A program made the translations under genes and the position numbers. DNA of 64,000 bases, taken from NCBI GenBank assembly GCA_018398815.1, contig CM031622.1:17688471-17752470 (forward strand), read 5' to 3'. How positions within the stretch are numbered: the first letter of the stretch is position 1; the number at the start of each line of letters is the position of its first letter. The notes under the pieces were generated by a model, which saw only the letters and a list, made by a program, of their open reading frames with translations, was not told the origin of the DNA and searched no databases. Origin of the DNA: Conus ventricosus (taxonomy: Eukaryota > Mollusca > Gastropoda > Neogastropoda > Conidae). This document shows positions 35,737 to 50,512 of this stretch, in pieces.

Positions 35737-36010
35737 ATGGCGTCGATTCACAGTGAGAGTTTGCCGCTAGTGAGTGCAAACAAAACTAAAAAAAAGAAAA
35801 GAAAGAAGTATGTGAACCACTAGAAGACCGAGTGGCAGCAGAAGGACGTGTGTGACCGCAGAGTCGCGGATGCAATAAGAAAACATGACAAAGACGGCGA
35901 ATTTGAAGTGTTTTGCGAGCCTTGCCAAAACGTGTCTACTTTGGTAGTCGTGGCTTTGTGGCAATCAGAGATCACATCGAGCGTCCCAGTCACAACAGAA
36001 AATGTGTGTG
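35737..36010 (+). pseudogene. Zinc-finger exon of copy 5, with stop and frameshift
   Basis: The ATG at 35737 starts MASIHSESLPLVSANK and a Lys-rich run, then meets a TAG at 35821. The same frame then gives RRVADAIRKHDKDGEFEVFC and EPC. One frame over it continues GSRGFVAIRDHIERPSHNRK, which completes a C-x2-C ... H-x5-H finger. Two lesions therefore break the exon. The finger architecture is that of the intact transposase at 59728. Confidence 0.55.
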
Positions 36011-36415
36011 TTTCCCACACCATTACAGAATGTTTTCAGATCATTGAGTATGCAACAATCTACGTTTAATTTCCAAAGACAGTTTGACTCCTACTCTAAG
36101 TACTTCCACTGTAGAGTCTTCAAAGCAAGGGAAAAACGTCAAAGTGACGAAAAGAATAGGCCTATAAAAGAACAAATGACATCAAAATATACTGATGTCA
36201 CAACAGTATTGTGTAACACTTTTCCCTGGTATAATGCAAACGTTTGCTACATTTGTTAGGTGTCTGCTAACAGCCCCCCTATGAAATCCTTTTCCACCAG
36301 CCCACTCCCCCACTACCTATATACTTCCTCTACTTCCTCCTCCTTCTCCCCAACCCCCACCCTCACCCCACAACACACAATACCCCACACACTTTGCCCC
36401 CTCCCCCCACCCCCG

Positions 36416-36575
36416 TCCCACCTCGCACACACACACACAAACAACCCCCCCCCCCCCAACACACACACACACAATCACCCCCCCCCCACACACACACACA
36501 CACACACACACACTTGTCAAGAGGGGGGGGGGGGGATATGATTAGTTGTAAGAGGGAAGTTGGGGGGGGGGGGGC
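36416..36575. repeat. C/CA and G low-complexity block
   Basis: Mixed CA tracts and C runs are followed by two G runs of about 10-12, all inside copy 5. Confidence 0.9.
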
Positions 36576-38254
36576 TGTACTGTTGTGACATCAGTTTGTT
36601 TTTATGTCATTTGTTCTTTTATGTTTTCTTTTTTTGTGTTTAGTGTTTCCTGACGAAGGGTCTAAGGCCCAAAAGCTTCAGGTTTTTTTTTTAAAGGACT
36701 TCAAAGTAATCATTTTTCATATTGTGTTTATTGAAGTCCAGCAGTCGTTTTCATACATCTGATTTACTTAGTTTGATTTCCACTCTGATTTACTTATCTA
36801 CAGGCCTTATTCTTTATGTCCTGAAAGCACTGTTTGTCAAATTTTCTTTAGCTAGAGTTCTGAGGATTCATCATACTAAAATGTTTGTCTCAATTGACAT
36901 AGTTTCTTTCCACATCAGTCTCAGTCTTCATGGTGTTGAAAGCTGATCTATAGAATGAGTTGTTTAGAAGCAAGAAAGTGATTTCTAAAGATTTTTATGC
37001 CATATTTAATACAAAATATGCTTCAGCTTCAGGGGGCGCCGCCCCCTGACCCCCCGCCGGGCTGTTGCCCATGTACCCCACTGGGGCCCATGTGAACCCC
37101 CAGATCCCCGCCAATCTCCTCTTTTTTTTTAAAACTGTTTTCATCCCTGAACAGTGACTTTATCGTGTGGTAAAGAGACCGTTAGCCACAAGATGAAGGT
37201 CCCTGTGGGAAAATGGAATAAAAAGCTTGTTATTTTATTTCTTTTTTTCTTGCCAGTTTATGCATTTCTGGGGTGATTTTTAGATACTGAAATATGAAAA
37301 ATGCTCAGCTTCAGGGGCCTTTGCCCCTGACCCCCACCAGGGGCTTTGCCCCGGACCCCACCGGGGGCCTACGGCGGCCCCCGGCCCCCCGCCTAATTTT
37401 CCGCCTTTTTCACTTTTTCTTATTCCCATCTCTGGTCTGTTGCTTTGTTTGTTAGTGAGAAATTCCACAACAAGTAATAAATGGACTTCAACAAAAAAGA
37501 TGAATGTGACCTGGGGACAACCCCATTGAATGTTCATATGGATCCGTTGTGTGATCTTGTACAGCAGATGGCTCCATGGTCCATTCAGTGAGATTATACA
37601 AAAACTACCAAACCCATTTTAGCCAAACTTGGTAGAAAGCCCAGAAATGAACCAATTAAATTTTGGTGTGGACCAATGCTGCAGATTAGGATTAAGGGTT
37701 CTTGAAGCTGTAGTGAGGTCTGTGCACTCCTGATCGCTGTTTAAGTGTTGTTAGTGTTGGAAAGCTTTAGGATGGTGTGTTGTGTACATGTGTGTGTATA
37801 GGGAACTGGTTTGGTATGTGTAGGAGAATTCAGAGACTGTGCAGGTGACAGAAACTGTGACAGTAAGTATAGATCTTGAGCAGTGACTCCTAAGCACTGG
37901 ATGACCTGACACATGATGACTGTGCATAAATAATAGCCAGCACTCTCATTAACAAGTTTTGCTGTCAGGCTTGGTTTCGTTTTATTTCAATTAATTATTA
38001 TTTTTCTTTTAAATCTAGCAAACAAATATTCATCTAATGCACTTTAGATAATGATTTGTTTATTTACAAATGTTTTTCTTGATTTATCTGTCTTTCGTCA
38101 GCTGCTCATTTTTTTCTTCTTGCAGTCATCATTCCATACATCCATTTTCAGTACACCCCAAAGGAATCTGAAAGTCAGATTTTTTTGATGTCACATACTT
38201 GAGATGGGTCACTCCTACCCCCATCCCCACTCCCGCTACACCCACCCACAAAAC

Positions 38255-38271
38255 CCACACCTACACACACG

Positions 38272-38302
<31 letters not shown>

Positions 38303-38378
38303 GCACACACATGCACACACGCACACAAACACACATGCACACACATGCACACAACCACACACACACACAAACACACAA

Positions 38379-38419
<41 letters not shown>

Positions 38420-38429
38420 CACACCACAT

Positions 38430-38464
<35 letters not shown>

Positions 38465-38518
38465 CACACACATGCACACACGCACACACACACACAAACA
38501 CACATGCACACACACACG

Positions 38519-38582
<64 letters not shown>
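38255..38582. repeat. Long (CA)n tract with TGCA interruptions
   Basis: About 330 bp of CA with regularly placed ATGCACACACATGC blocks. The last 60 bp is pure CA. Confidence 0.97.
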
Positions 38583-38917
38583 CCAAGCTGCATTGTTTGT
38601 TAAAACAATGTGTGGGAGCCACTGAATATAGTTCTGCACCTATGTCCAGGCAATATGTAGGAGTTTTATCTTGATTGATTGAATCATTGGTTTATTAAGC
38701 ATTCAACCATGCATAAACAATTAGGAAAAGATCACACTCTTGCAACTCTGTGACTAATTTTGTGTGTATGTGTAAGAAAAGTTTGAACACAGGTATGATT
38801 TTGCTCATCATGAGGTGCTGAAAGCAGAGTGAATGGTTGATGCAGATGGTATTTCGCTTCTGTTGTTAAAGTTGTTGTGATCCACGAAAGTTGTGAATCA
38901 TGGTGGGTTTTTTTTTG

Positions 38918-38922
<5 letters not shown>

Positions 38923-38968
<46 letters not shown>
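38923..38968. repeat. (GT)n microsatellite
   Basis: A clean GT run facing the CA tract at 39149-39274. Confidence 0.95.
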
Positions 38969-38973
<5 letters not shown>

Positions 38974-39148
38974 TTTAAGTCTATTAAAAATTAGGGACAC
39001 AGGTAGAAAGGAAAAATTATTTCTGATACTTTGGAATGTTACAGCATGTGAATTTAGTGAGAAAAATCTCAGTCCTGAAAGTCATTGGACTTTGATTTAG
39101 GCATCAGCGCTTGAAATTTAGACACATACTCTCACATACATTTACAAA

Positions 39149-39150
39149 CA

Positions 39151-39216
<66 letters not shown>

Positions 39217-39218
39217 CA

Positions 39219-39249
<31 letters not shown>

Positions 39250-39274
39250 CACCACACACACACACACACACACA
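39149..39274. repeat. (CA)n microsatellite
   Basis: About 125 bp of CA with three CCACA or CG interruptions. Confidence 0.95.
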
Positions 39275-39975
39275 GGTACAAAATTCCATATATTTTGGCA
39301 AGAAAAGGATACACATTCTCTAATGTTGGCAAGGATTGCTGCTCATTGAAAGATGTCAAAGACCCACACAGGCAAGCACAGTTGACTGAACTGAACTCCT
39401 GTCACACACAGAAACTGTCTCCAAGTAAGCAACTGTCCCTCATGTTGTTGCAGTTTTAACAGTAACAACAGTTTCAACAAAATAACTAGTTGATGAGAAC
39501 ATATCAGTGATACATACCAGTGATACTTTCTGCTTCTTCGTGGAGAACATTTTACGTTTCTGACATGACATTTTAGAAGCTTCACTTTAGTAACACCAGT
39601 TACAGTGAAATGATCCCATTTTGCTGAGACATTTTGACTTGTGTTAAAGTTTTTCTTATTCAAATTTAGTGATTAAGCGGCGGTGAGTACTTGCTGTTGG
39701 GCAGAACTGGCCTTTTTTTTTCTTTTTTTTTCTAAATTAAGTTTTCTGTGTCATACAGGGCCCTGCTGATGTTTTTGCAACACAAAACTGGAATTCTATG
39801 AACAAGCAACAGTTTCCATGGCTTTGTACACAAAATTGAAGACTTATGCCATGGAAGCAATGTTTTCACTGGTGTCTGTTTAATTATCGACAAGATTTTG
39901 CTTAAGGAAACTTGTTGAAAGATGGAATGTGGCCTGCAGATGAACCCATCACATTTCAGTTTTGATCTGGACTTA

Positions 39976-40103
39976 AGAGTGGACTACAATTAGTGAATTA
40001 CTGTTCCATCTTTGTTGAGGTCTAGAGTAGACTACAATTACTGTTCCATCTTTGTTGAGGTCTAGAGTAGACTACAATTACTGTTCCATCTTTGTTGAGG
40101 TCT
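39976..40103. repeat. 41-bp tandem repeat, about three copies
   Basis: Repeats contain GACTACAATTACTGTTCCAT and CTTTGTTGAGGTCTAGAGTA. Confidence 0.92.
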
Positions 40104-41600
40104 GCACTTTCTCAACTTCTCTTCCCGTGCTTTCAGCCCAGCAACTGAAATAATCCTGTTGTTAAAAGTTCAGCGATTTCACAGAAAGAAAATGGACAAG
40201 AGAGAGAGGGAGAGAACATGCAATGTAAGTTAGCTACACTTAAAGAGAAAAGTGAAGAAGATTAAGAGGGAAAGGTGCAGTCATTGCATGATCTGGAATA
40301 TTATCTTGAACTCTGGTCTTCATGTCTGAGTCCGATTGGTTGACTTGTCACAGTCTGAATGTAAACTCTAGTCTTCATGCTTGAGTCTGATTGGTTGTCT
40401 TATGGCAATTCTGGTTTTAGACAGCACTCTTTCGCTGTCAACATGCGCACATGTTGGCTTTGGGAAAAAAAGAGAGGAAAAAACGCTTTCAGGGTTAGAA
40501 AAATATTCAAATGCATTTGAGTTTTCCCATGTAAGGAGGCTGTGTGGGGAACCTTACCTTACTAACCCAGTAAAACCCTGCTTGGGTGCTGCTGAAAACG
40601 TCTGGACCTATGCCTGAACATGCTTGGGTGACAGACCTGATTACTCCCAGACATCTCAGCAAGTAATGGATTACCAGATTTGACATAGGTTATCTATTAT
40701 AACTTATTAAAGTTTCAAGTCTTTGAAACCAAACTTTGCATGCCGTTTACATTTGAAAAGGAAGAGTTACATAGAAAATGAAACAATGTTTGAATTTGTA
40801 AAACATTACAAGTCCAAAGGTATATAATTATCAGAGGGAATTTTGATATTTCCCAAACAAATAATTTCTAATAGCTCTGTGAATGTTTTTCACAATGGTA
40901 GAACAGTTGTCCAGATATATCGGTTAAAATGAAGTAGCTCTCTGTTCATGTAAAAAAATGAATGTTAGAGTTTGCTAAAGTATGCAAAGTCAGAAAGCTC
41001 ATCACATTACATGAAATTTTAATATCTTGCTACACACTTGTTTGGCAATTTCCGTTTTGAATGTGTTTACATTTTGGCATAATAATTTCTGAGACATGAT
41101 GGTTTAAAAGCAAAATATCTACTTCACTTCATGCAAATCAGCCAGAACTGGCCGGGCAGGAGGAGCTGCCCAGACTGTAGACTGGAAGGGTTGTAAGGGT
41201 CGGTGCTATACTGGCTGTCAGGACAAGCACCTGTGAGCACTGTATTACCTACTTAAGTAAGAAGGTATACCAATCAGGCATGGGGTCCTGTAGTCAACAT
41301 TATTCGAAGTTTGAGTGGTTTTTTAAAATGAACTTGGTGCTTTTCCCAAATCCTGACAGTGTTGCATCAAGTCAGAGGATGGTACTGGCGAGAAGTTTTA
41401 CAATGAGGCTCTCCAGGTTCTCTGGCATTTGAATCATTTCTGTATTTGTCACATCAACACTATCAGCATCAGTATCATGTTATTAACTTCTTTAGGAATT
41501 TGTTGATGAGTTTGACTGAAACCAGATGATTTTTTATTTTAGATGTGGGTCAGCAAAGGTCCTGTGTTGTATTTGTTGTACAGTGCATGCGTGAGTGTGT

Positions 41601-41642
<42 letters not shown>

Positions 41643-41650
41643 TGGTGTTA
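41601..41650. repeat. (GT)n microsatellite
   Basis: A GT run with GGT interruptions. Confidence 0.9.
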
Positions 41651-42356
41651 TGCACACATGTACATCAATATCAAAGCATCAGTAACACAGCTGGATTCTG
41701 TATATAACGCTGTAGTGCACTTCATTGCAATGAAATCATAAGGTGTGTGATTGTATTGCCTTTCTCTTTTCTTCCTTTTTAGTCTTTTTCTCCTCCTGGC
41801 TATACTTTTGCCTCCATCTGTTTTCTTTTAATTTTCTTTTTAAACTGTAGTCATCTCTTGGTGTGGATTTTCTTTTTCTATGGTCTGTTTCCAAGTAATG
41901 TTTCTTCCTGTGCTGTGGTGCTGCGTTTTTACAGTTTTAATTAGCTTCTTTCATTCTTTCTTTGTGTTCTCTTTTATTTGTGATAATTTATGTATTCTTT
42001 GTATAGCTCATATTTTGCCTTTTGATCATTGTACAAAGCAGTTTTGTTTTATGGATACTCAGACTTTGCTGTTTCATTTTGTATCATTAGACTGTGGTGA
42101 ATTAGTTAGGCAATGCTTAGAAGAAGTGATTCTCATATTTCTTTTGAAGCAGTCAAAATTGTTTTTTAGAGTGAAGAGAGAAACAGAAAAAAGACAGTAG
42201 GTGAAATTGAACTGTTACATAGCTGGGAGACGTAGGAGGAGGATGGCACCACGAAGATTCTATGACCTCAAAGTGCTGAAAGACAGGGTGTGCCCAGACT
42301 TTATTCTGTGTGGAGGCGGAGAGAAGATATCAGTTCTCCAGATCTGGAACCCATCC

Positions 42357-42486
42357 CATATTGACATACTGTGTACACCAATTTAATTGACACACTATTG
42401 TACACCAATTTGATTGACATACTGTGTACACCAATTTGAATTGACATACTTTGTACACCAATTTGATTGACATACTTTATACACAA
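42357..42486. repeat. About 26-bp tandem repeat, five copies
   Basis: The unit is TTGACATACTGTGTACACCA plus ATTTGA, with one-base length changes between copies. Confidence 0.92.
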
Positions 42487-42904
42487 ATTTACCAATTATG
42501 CAACAAATACATCGGGTGATTAAAGAACGTGACTGAAAAAATGATGTCAAATAAATTAGCAAATGTGCATAGCTGTGTGAAGGCAATGGTCAGTGTCTGA
42601 CAGCCAGGGAAGATTCATCTGAAGCAATCATGATGGTGGCCGGTAGTGGAAAACTGTAGTGTAATCCAAGACTGAAGTGAAAGAAAGAAGTATTTTGTGT
42701 GGTTAGCTTGTGAATCTTTCATGCACAGTGTGCTTGCTTGATTTCAAAATGCCACTTACAGTCATCAGACGTGATCACAGTGTTCTGCACCACTCAAATG
42801 TCACATGACACTGTGACTGATCAGAACTGCCTCAATGATCCATATATACGATGCACTTAGAGTGTCTACAGTATACGCTTTGGGAAACCAAACACTGCAG
42901 ATTC

Positions 42905-43660
42905 AGTTTTGTTGTTGTTGTTGTTGGTTGGTTTTTTTTTTGTTTGTTTGTTGTTTTTTGGGGGGAGAGGGGGGTTGCTTTGTTGTTGTTTTTTTGGGGG
43001 AGAGGGGGGTTGCTTTGTTGTTGTTTTTTTTGGGGGGAGAGGGGGGTTGCTTTGTTGTTGTTTTTTGGGGGAGAGGGGGGTTGCTTTGTTGTTGTTTTTT
43101 GGGAAGGGTTCGTGGTGGGGGAGGAGGGGGGTTGCTTGTTGTTTTTTTTGGGGAGAGGGGGGTTGCTTTGTTGTTGTTTTTTTGGGGGAGAGGGGGGTTG
43201 CTTTGTTGTTGTTTTTTGGGGGGAGAGGGGGTTGCTTTGTTTGTTTTTTGGGGAGAGGGGGTTGCTTTGTTGTTGTTTTTTGGGGGGAGGGGGGTTGCTT
43301 TGTTGTTGTTTTTTGGGGGGGAGGGGGGTTGCTTTGTTGTTTTTTTGGGGGGAGAGGGGGGTTGCTTGTTGTTGTTGTTTTGGGGAGAGAGGGGGGTTGC
43401 TTTGTTTTTGTTTTTTGGGGGGAGGGGGGTTGCTTGTTGTTGTTTTTTGGGGGGGAGAGGGGGGTTGCTTTGTTGTTGTTTTTGTGGGGGGAGGGGGGGT
43501 TGCTTTGTTGTTGTTTTTTGGGGGGAGAGGGGGGTTGCTTTGTTGTTGTTTTTTGGGGGGAGAGGGGGGTTGCTTTGTTGTTGTTTTTTGGGGGGAGAGG
43601 GGGTTGTTTTTGTTTGTTTTTTGGGGGGAGAGAGGGGGTTGCTTTGTTGTTGTTTTTCTG
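42905..43660. repeat. G/T-rich minisatellite, about 20 copies
   Basis: The unit is about 34 bp, TTTTTTGGGGGGAGAGGGGG then GTTGCTTTGTTGTTG, with variable T and G run lengths. Every unit carries two or three G runs of four or more on the plus strand. Repeat-encoded frames (FLGGEGGCFVVV) are open by chance. Confidence 0.95.
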
Positions 43661-44297
43661 AATTATCTATGCCTTTGAAAGAAAATATGTGTATTATACA
43701 GTTGTGCATGCTGTTTCATTCTTCATATAAAGAGAAGAATTTAACAAATGCTCATTTCAAAACAAGCACATTAACTGCAGTTTAAACCAATGATGCATCT
43801 CAGTTCCCATTATCTCTCTAACAGCTGAATGAAATATCTGCACTAAGAGTAAGAGATGCAAGTATCCACATGCTTGAAGCATCCATTCCAGAAGAGTGTA
43901 TGTGATACCCAGGCTACAACAACAGTTAGATCAGGTTAACATGTGCAGCTCGTGCCAGGATCCTCTTTGTGTGTATAGACTGACAGAAAAACAACACATG
44001 CAGTGTTAGTCAGTGGATACAATCATTGTATATTTGTATATTAATGCAAGCCAGGCTTCAGTTTTCACCTGAAACACGGAGTCAGGCTAATTTCCTTTTC
44101 TGGGTCAGTGAGTGTGCAGACCATCGTAGACTTCAGAGGCTTTCAATCAAGTCATGTGAGCAAACGCGCTTGCGCCTTAAACCCCCATTCCATCCCTCTG
44201 GGTATAACCTGTTGGTCCATTGGAGGAGGGAAAAAGGAACAAAACCCAAACACAAGAACCTTCACAGCACACCACTGTTGTGTTAAACTTATCCCCC

Positions 44298-44317
44298 ATT
44301 CCCCCCCCCCCCTCTTC

Positions 44318-44348
<31 letters not shown>
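44298..44348. repeat. Poly-C tract
   Basis: C runs of about 10 and about 30, broken by TCTTCA. Confidence 0.95.
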
Positions 44349-44349
<1 letters not shown>

Positions 44350-45894
44350 CACCAAATGAATGTGACTAATGGCAGGATTGAGATGGTCACATGTGAAAAA
44401 TATCAGCATTGGTGAACCCTCCAAGTTCTGTTGGAGGAACAAGGAAGAAAAGAAGGGAGAACAAATACATCTGTGAACGCTGAGGAATGCCAGAGTTTTG
44501 GTTTAGTGTTTTAGTGGTGTTTCATGCAGATATGTAGAAGCATTTTCAATTAAGGTTAAGCAAAAACGAAAAAAAGAAAGAAAAACGTGTATTTGTGAGG
44601 AGAAAAAGAAAAAAAAAAGAGATTAAGTTTCATGACTGCATGTTGAAGAATATTTTGTGTAATGCCTCAAGGAGTGTGAGCAGCAAGGCATTTGGCTGCA
44701 GAGTGATGAGAAAGTGGAAGTCACCAGGTGCTGGCTGCTAGGAATGGAAGACTGTGGGCGGGTTTATTCATTTTGTGCTAGCCACACAAATTTGGCCAAA
44801 CAGAGCTATTCAGCTGTTGTAGCTTTTAAAATTAGACAAAGTAAGCATATTCAGTCAAACAGGAAATATGAGAAAAACTTGTTTTTGTATGAAATCAAGA
44901 TAAACGATATACCAGAACATATTCTCAGTGATGAGAGCCCAAGAAATAGATATAACTCTTTCCCATTTCAAATCACATTGGCATGCCTAAAATAATTTGT
45001 GTCAGTGATCTATCATTCTTGATCTGTCTCATTGCTGGAGACTACTGAATATGGATGTGGATACCTTAAAAGGTAAGGGAGAAAGTCAGGGGAAAAATAA
45101 CAGCAAGCATCAAAATGACATTGTGCAGAAGCACAGCTCACAAACATGGATGTGTAAAAGGAAAAAAACTGACAGAAGGCTGAATAGTGAACCAGTTTAA
45201 ATTTTTAAGGGTTGGTGCCAACTTTACTGTATAGTACTGAATCAGATTTGCCTTTGCTGGGTCTTTTTTCTTGTGGGGAGGTGAAGTTACCGTTTTGGTT
45301 CATGACTGATTATTTGCAGCTCCCCTTGATATTACTTCTGGGATTGTTACAGTCTTAAGGTTAGCTACAATGAGAGAGTGTTTGCTTTTTGTGTCCATTT
45401 ATGTCACAGGACTTTCCCCCTCCCCTACCCCATCCCCCCACCCCACATACCTATTTTAATTGCTTGGGTGGTACCACCCATTCTGATCCATCATCACATG
45501 ATGCGTGCTGTCTCACATCCAGCAGCGGTACATGTGAATATCAGCATCATCTGACTCACAGCACCAGGAATACTTTGTGTTACTTACGCACTCTAATCTG
45601 TTGCGAAGCTAAGGCACAGAAGCAATTGCCTATGCTCACACTGCTGGCACACAGGCTGTTTGCATGCATGATTAGTTAATCAGTCATGCATGCACATACA
45701 TTGATACATTGGCAGACAGTCATGTACACAGAGTCTCTCTGTGCCCCTGTCTGCACACACACATACATATGCATGCATGAACATATGAGTTGCCTCATGT
45801 TTTTGTTACTTCACTCCCCTCATCTCTCCTTTCTCTGTGCTGTATTTCTTTCTTTCTTTTGTGCCTGACCTCTGTGAAACGGCCTGTCTCCCAG

Positions 45895-46047
45895 CTTGCT
45901 TTGCGATGTCGGTCGAGTGACACCATCTCTCAGATCTCCACAGAGAGCTCCACGAGTGCTGACAGCAAAGACCCAGTTTACATTGCTGCTGGAGACATCA
46001 GACGTCGGCTGTTCGAGAACATTTCAGCACCCAAGAAGAAATTTGAG
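45895..46047 (+). CDS. PI4KB: PI4KB exon (IAAGDIRRRL segment)
   Basis: The acceptor is CTCCCAG and the donor GAG|GTCAGC. The exon is exactly 51 codons in phase 0. It encodes LALRCRSSDTISQISTESST and then SADSKDPVYIAAGDIRRRLF and ENISAPKKKFE. The IAAGDIRRRL motif and the preceding Ser-rich ISQ...S stretch are diagnostic of PI4KB and come just before the kinase core. The vertebrate regulatory phospho-serine lies in this general Ser-rich region, but I do not assign it to a residue here. Confidence 0.94.
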
Positions 46048-47852
<1,805 letters not shown>

Positions 47853-48397
47853 GTCACTGCCGCACTGTTTTCATTTTCTTTTTCTTTGTTTTTCCCCCCT
47901 CAATTAATTGAATTTTTTGTCTGTTTTCTTGTCTTATAAAAGTTCTTTATGTAAAATTTTTAAGTTTTTGCTTTTCATATTAGAGAATTTTTTTAAAAAA
48001 CTGTTTTCTTTTTAGTAACAATGTGCCATACAGATACTGTACAGCATTCCATAAACCAGGCCACTTGACATCACACACTGCCATACTATACAACCCTGTG
48101 GACCCAAAGGTGTCATTCCATATTTCCCAGCATTACACTTTACAATTGTCATGTTGTAGCATCATATTGGACATCACAAGCCTATGCCTCCCTTTCCCTT
48201 TTTCACCTGCCCCCTGTCCCCTCCCCCTTTTCTCCCCCTCACTTTTCCTTCCCCCACACCCCCGCTGTTTCCCCCCCATTCCTACCCCCTTCTTTATTTC
48301 TTCCTGTCTCCCCTTTTCCTCCCTTTAACTTTCCATAATGCCTCACACCATGCTGTTTATAGCAGCCACACGGTGACAGATACATACATAGAGAGAG

Positions 48398-48485
48398 ACA
48401 CATGCACACACACACATACAAACACACACACACATACACACGCACACACACTCACACTCACACACACGCGCGCACACATACACAC
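48398..48485. repeat. Interrupted (CA)n tract
   Basis: CA dinucleotides with TA, CT and CG steps. Confidence 0.9.
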
Positions 48486-48779
48486 TAATGCATGCAGAAA
48501 GCCAACTCGTGAACTGATGCTTGCTCAGAAACACACTTTCATCTATTCACTTGCTGCACTAGGGAGGAATTTGTACTCGGATGATTGAAGTGTTTGACTG
48601 CAGACCAGCCTGAACTTGTCATGGACTCAGACTTCGATGGTTTGAAAAACTTTGCATACTGACTCGGTAGAAAATGGCTATCTGATTGAGTGGAGGGAAG
48701 TTAAGCATGGCAGAAGGAGATATGTGGATTTTTGACAAAGGAAAAGCACATAACCATGCAGGTCATTTCTTGTCCAGAG

Positions 48780-49012
48780 GGCTTGGCTGCCCCAGTGGAT
48801 AAAGCACTGTTCTGCTGATCTCATGGTCCTGGGTTCAATCCTAGCTTGAGGCAGCAAAGTTTGAGCTTTTCTCTTCAGGGTCAACATCTGTGAAGACTGG
48901 TACCCTGTACAGGTCCTGTGGTTGAGCTTTAAACTGAAGTCCTATGTGTGATGTGAATGGAATGCATGCATTGTAAAACTGGGGAAAAATCCTTAAAAAG
49001 GAATACATGTCT
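48780..49012 (+). repeat. tRNA-derived SINE
   Basis: The head reads GGCTGCCCCAGTGGATAAAG and about 35 bases later GGTTCAATCCT, which resemble the A and B boxes of an RNA polymerase III promoter in a tRNA. About 170 bp of unrelated body follows. The acceptor stem of a functional tRNA is absent, so it is a SINE rather than a tRNA gene. The 3' boundary is approximate. Confidence 0.65.
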
Positions 49013-49118
49013 TTTAAATTAATTACTATCCTTTATGGAAGAGAAGGCGATTACATTGGATAAAGTAAAGTGTGCATATGGCGCACTCTCTCTCTCTTTC
49101 TCTATCTGTCTCTCTCTC

Positions 49119-49180
49119 CACACACACAACACACACACACACACACAACACACACACACACACACCAAACACACACAAAA
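49119..49180. repeat. (CA)n microsatellite
   Basis: CA runs with ACA slips, preceded by a CT-rich tract. Confidence 0.9.
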
Positions 49181-49528
49181 ATGCACTGGTGTTAAACCAT
49201 CATCCCCAAGACAAATTTATTGACGGGATTGAAAATGGTCACGTATGCAAAAATTGCACAAACAGTGGACCTCACAAGTTCTAGCCAAGGAATAATAAGG
49301 AGAGAGAGGTCTCATCCATGTGTTGCCTTCATGTATACAACAAAAATTAGATCAGATGCTACCAGCATGCTCATTCCTTATTATGGGGGAAAAAAGAAAG
49401 AAAGAAGGAAAATTGCCAAATGTTGCAAACATAACCAAAGATTTGAATAAGATCCTGCCAGGAATTATAGCACAGACAGACCTGCTTCACTAAACATATC
49501 AAACATTTAAAAGAAAGAATGTCAGTAA

Positions 49529-49965
<437 letters not shown>

Positions 49966-50214
49966 TGATGTATGTTCTGTCAGGTTGTATTTTATTGTGT
50001 TGAGAAATTTTTATAGTGAACTGACAGAGCTTTGTTATTGTATGGAAGCAGTGGCAGTTGTTTGTATATGTTGCATTTTAGCATATCATTTCAGTGCAGT
50101 TTATTACTGTGCTGACAACTCCAGTGGAATGATCAATACTGTCACAGTGACAGTGTGCACTTTTAAGAGAGAGTATTATATATATAATATATATAAATTC
50201 ACACAGGTTTGTTT

Positions 50215-50512
50215 ATAATTAGAAAATTAAACTAGACCTACGCTAGGAGGTTGCAGTTTAATTGAAATTATTACGAGCCTATTGTGGAGGAAGGAGAAGT
50301 TACGTTGAGTATTGGCGCGCACAGCATTGCAGGCAAATTTCAGAGCTGTATGGCCACTAGACTTACGCCTTTAGGGAGGGACAGTAAAATTGATTATTAC
50401 TACGAACACTAATTGGGAGGGACGTAACTTCTCCTTCCTCCACAATAGGCTCGTAATAATTTCAATTAAACTGCAACCTCCTAGCGTAGGTCTAGTTTAA
50501 TTTTCTAATTAT
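50215..50512. repeat. Perfect 91-bp inverted repeat with 116-bp loop
   Basis: The arms 50215-50305 and 50422-50512 are exact reverse complements. The inner part (GCCTATTGTGGAGGAAGGAG then AAGTTACGTTGAGTATTGGC) resembles the inverted terminal sequence of the adjoining DIRS element as read from 55439 leftward. The hairpin therefore appears to derive from DIRS ends and abuts the left end of the DIRS copy. Confidence 0.93.

Larger units (their letters stand above)
35527..37149 (+). mobile_element. CAGGG...CCCTG family element nested inside copy 4 (copy 5)
   Basis: The left end CAGGGATGAAAACTCC and, read inward from the right, CAGGGATGAAAACAGTT are 13 bp identical. AACAGT flanks both sides (35521-35526 and 37150-37155). 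Subterminal repeats TCCGCCG occur at least five times in 35540-35610. A zinc-finger frame follows at 35737. The right side has GGGGGCGCCGCCCCCTGACC (37025). Low-complexity C/CA and G runs lie in the middle (36380-36575). Confidence 0.82.
35063..37434 (+). mobile_element. CAGG...CTCTG family element (copy 4), carrying a nested relative
   Basis: The left end is CAGGTATGGGAATTTTCC and the right end, read inward, is CAGAGATGGGAATAAG. GTCTGTT flanks both sides (35056-35062 and 37435-37441), a 7-bp duplication. The subterminal motif is TTTTCCGCCGAAAGGCGGAT. A zinc-finger frame starts at 35417. Near the right end are GGGGCCTTTGCCCCTGACCC and GGGGCTTTGCCCCGGACCCC. Removing the nested copy 35527-37149 leaves about 0.75 kb, so this was a short non-autonomous member. 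Confidence 0.8.
33841..45894 (+). other. PI4KB intron, 12 kb
   Basis: The intron holds the 30-bp minisatellite next to the donor, the nested elements 35063-37434, long CA tracts, the G-rich minisatellite and a C run. The stretches 37450-38200, 39300-39950, 40110-41580, 41660-42350 and 44360-45890 contain AT-rich sequence with no feature I can name. Confidence 0.75.

Noticed and set aside
35348..35770. 140-codon frame crossing the junction of copies 4 and 5
   Set aside because: It joins the finger frame of one element to subterminal repeats of another, so it is a chance fusion across an insertion site.
38175..38674. Long HTHTHT / CVCVCV frames over CA and GT tracts here and at many other sites
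   Set aside because: Dinucleotide repeats have no stops in any frame, so the coding appearance is automatic.
42835..43785. 316-codon glycine/cysteine-rich frame over the G/T minisatellite
   Set aside because: All three plus frames and one minus frame are open across the same repeat. It is tandem DNA without codon signature.
48780..48850. tRNA gene
   Set aside because: A- and B-box-like words are present but the arms do not form a cloverleaf with an acceptor stem. It fits a SINE head better.
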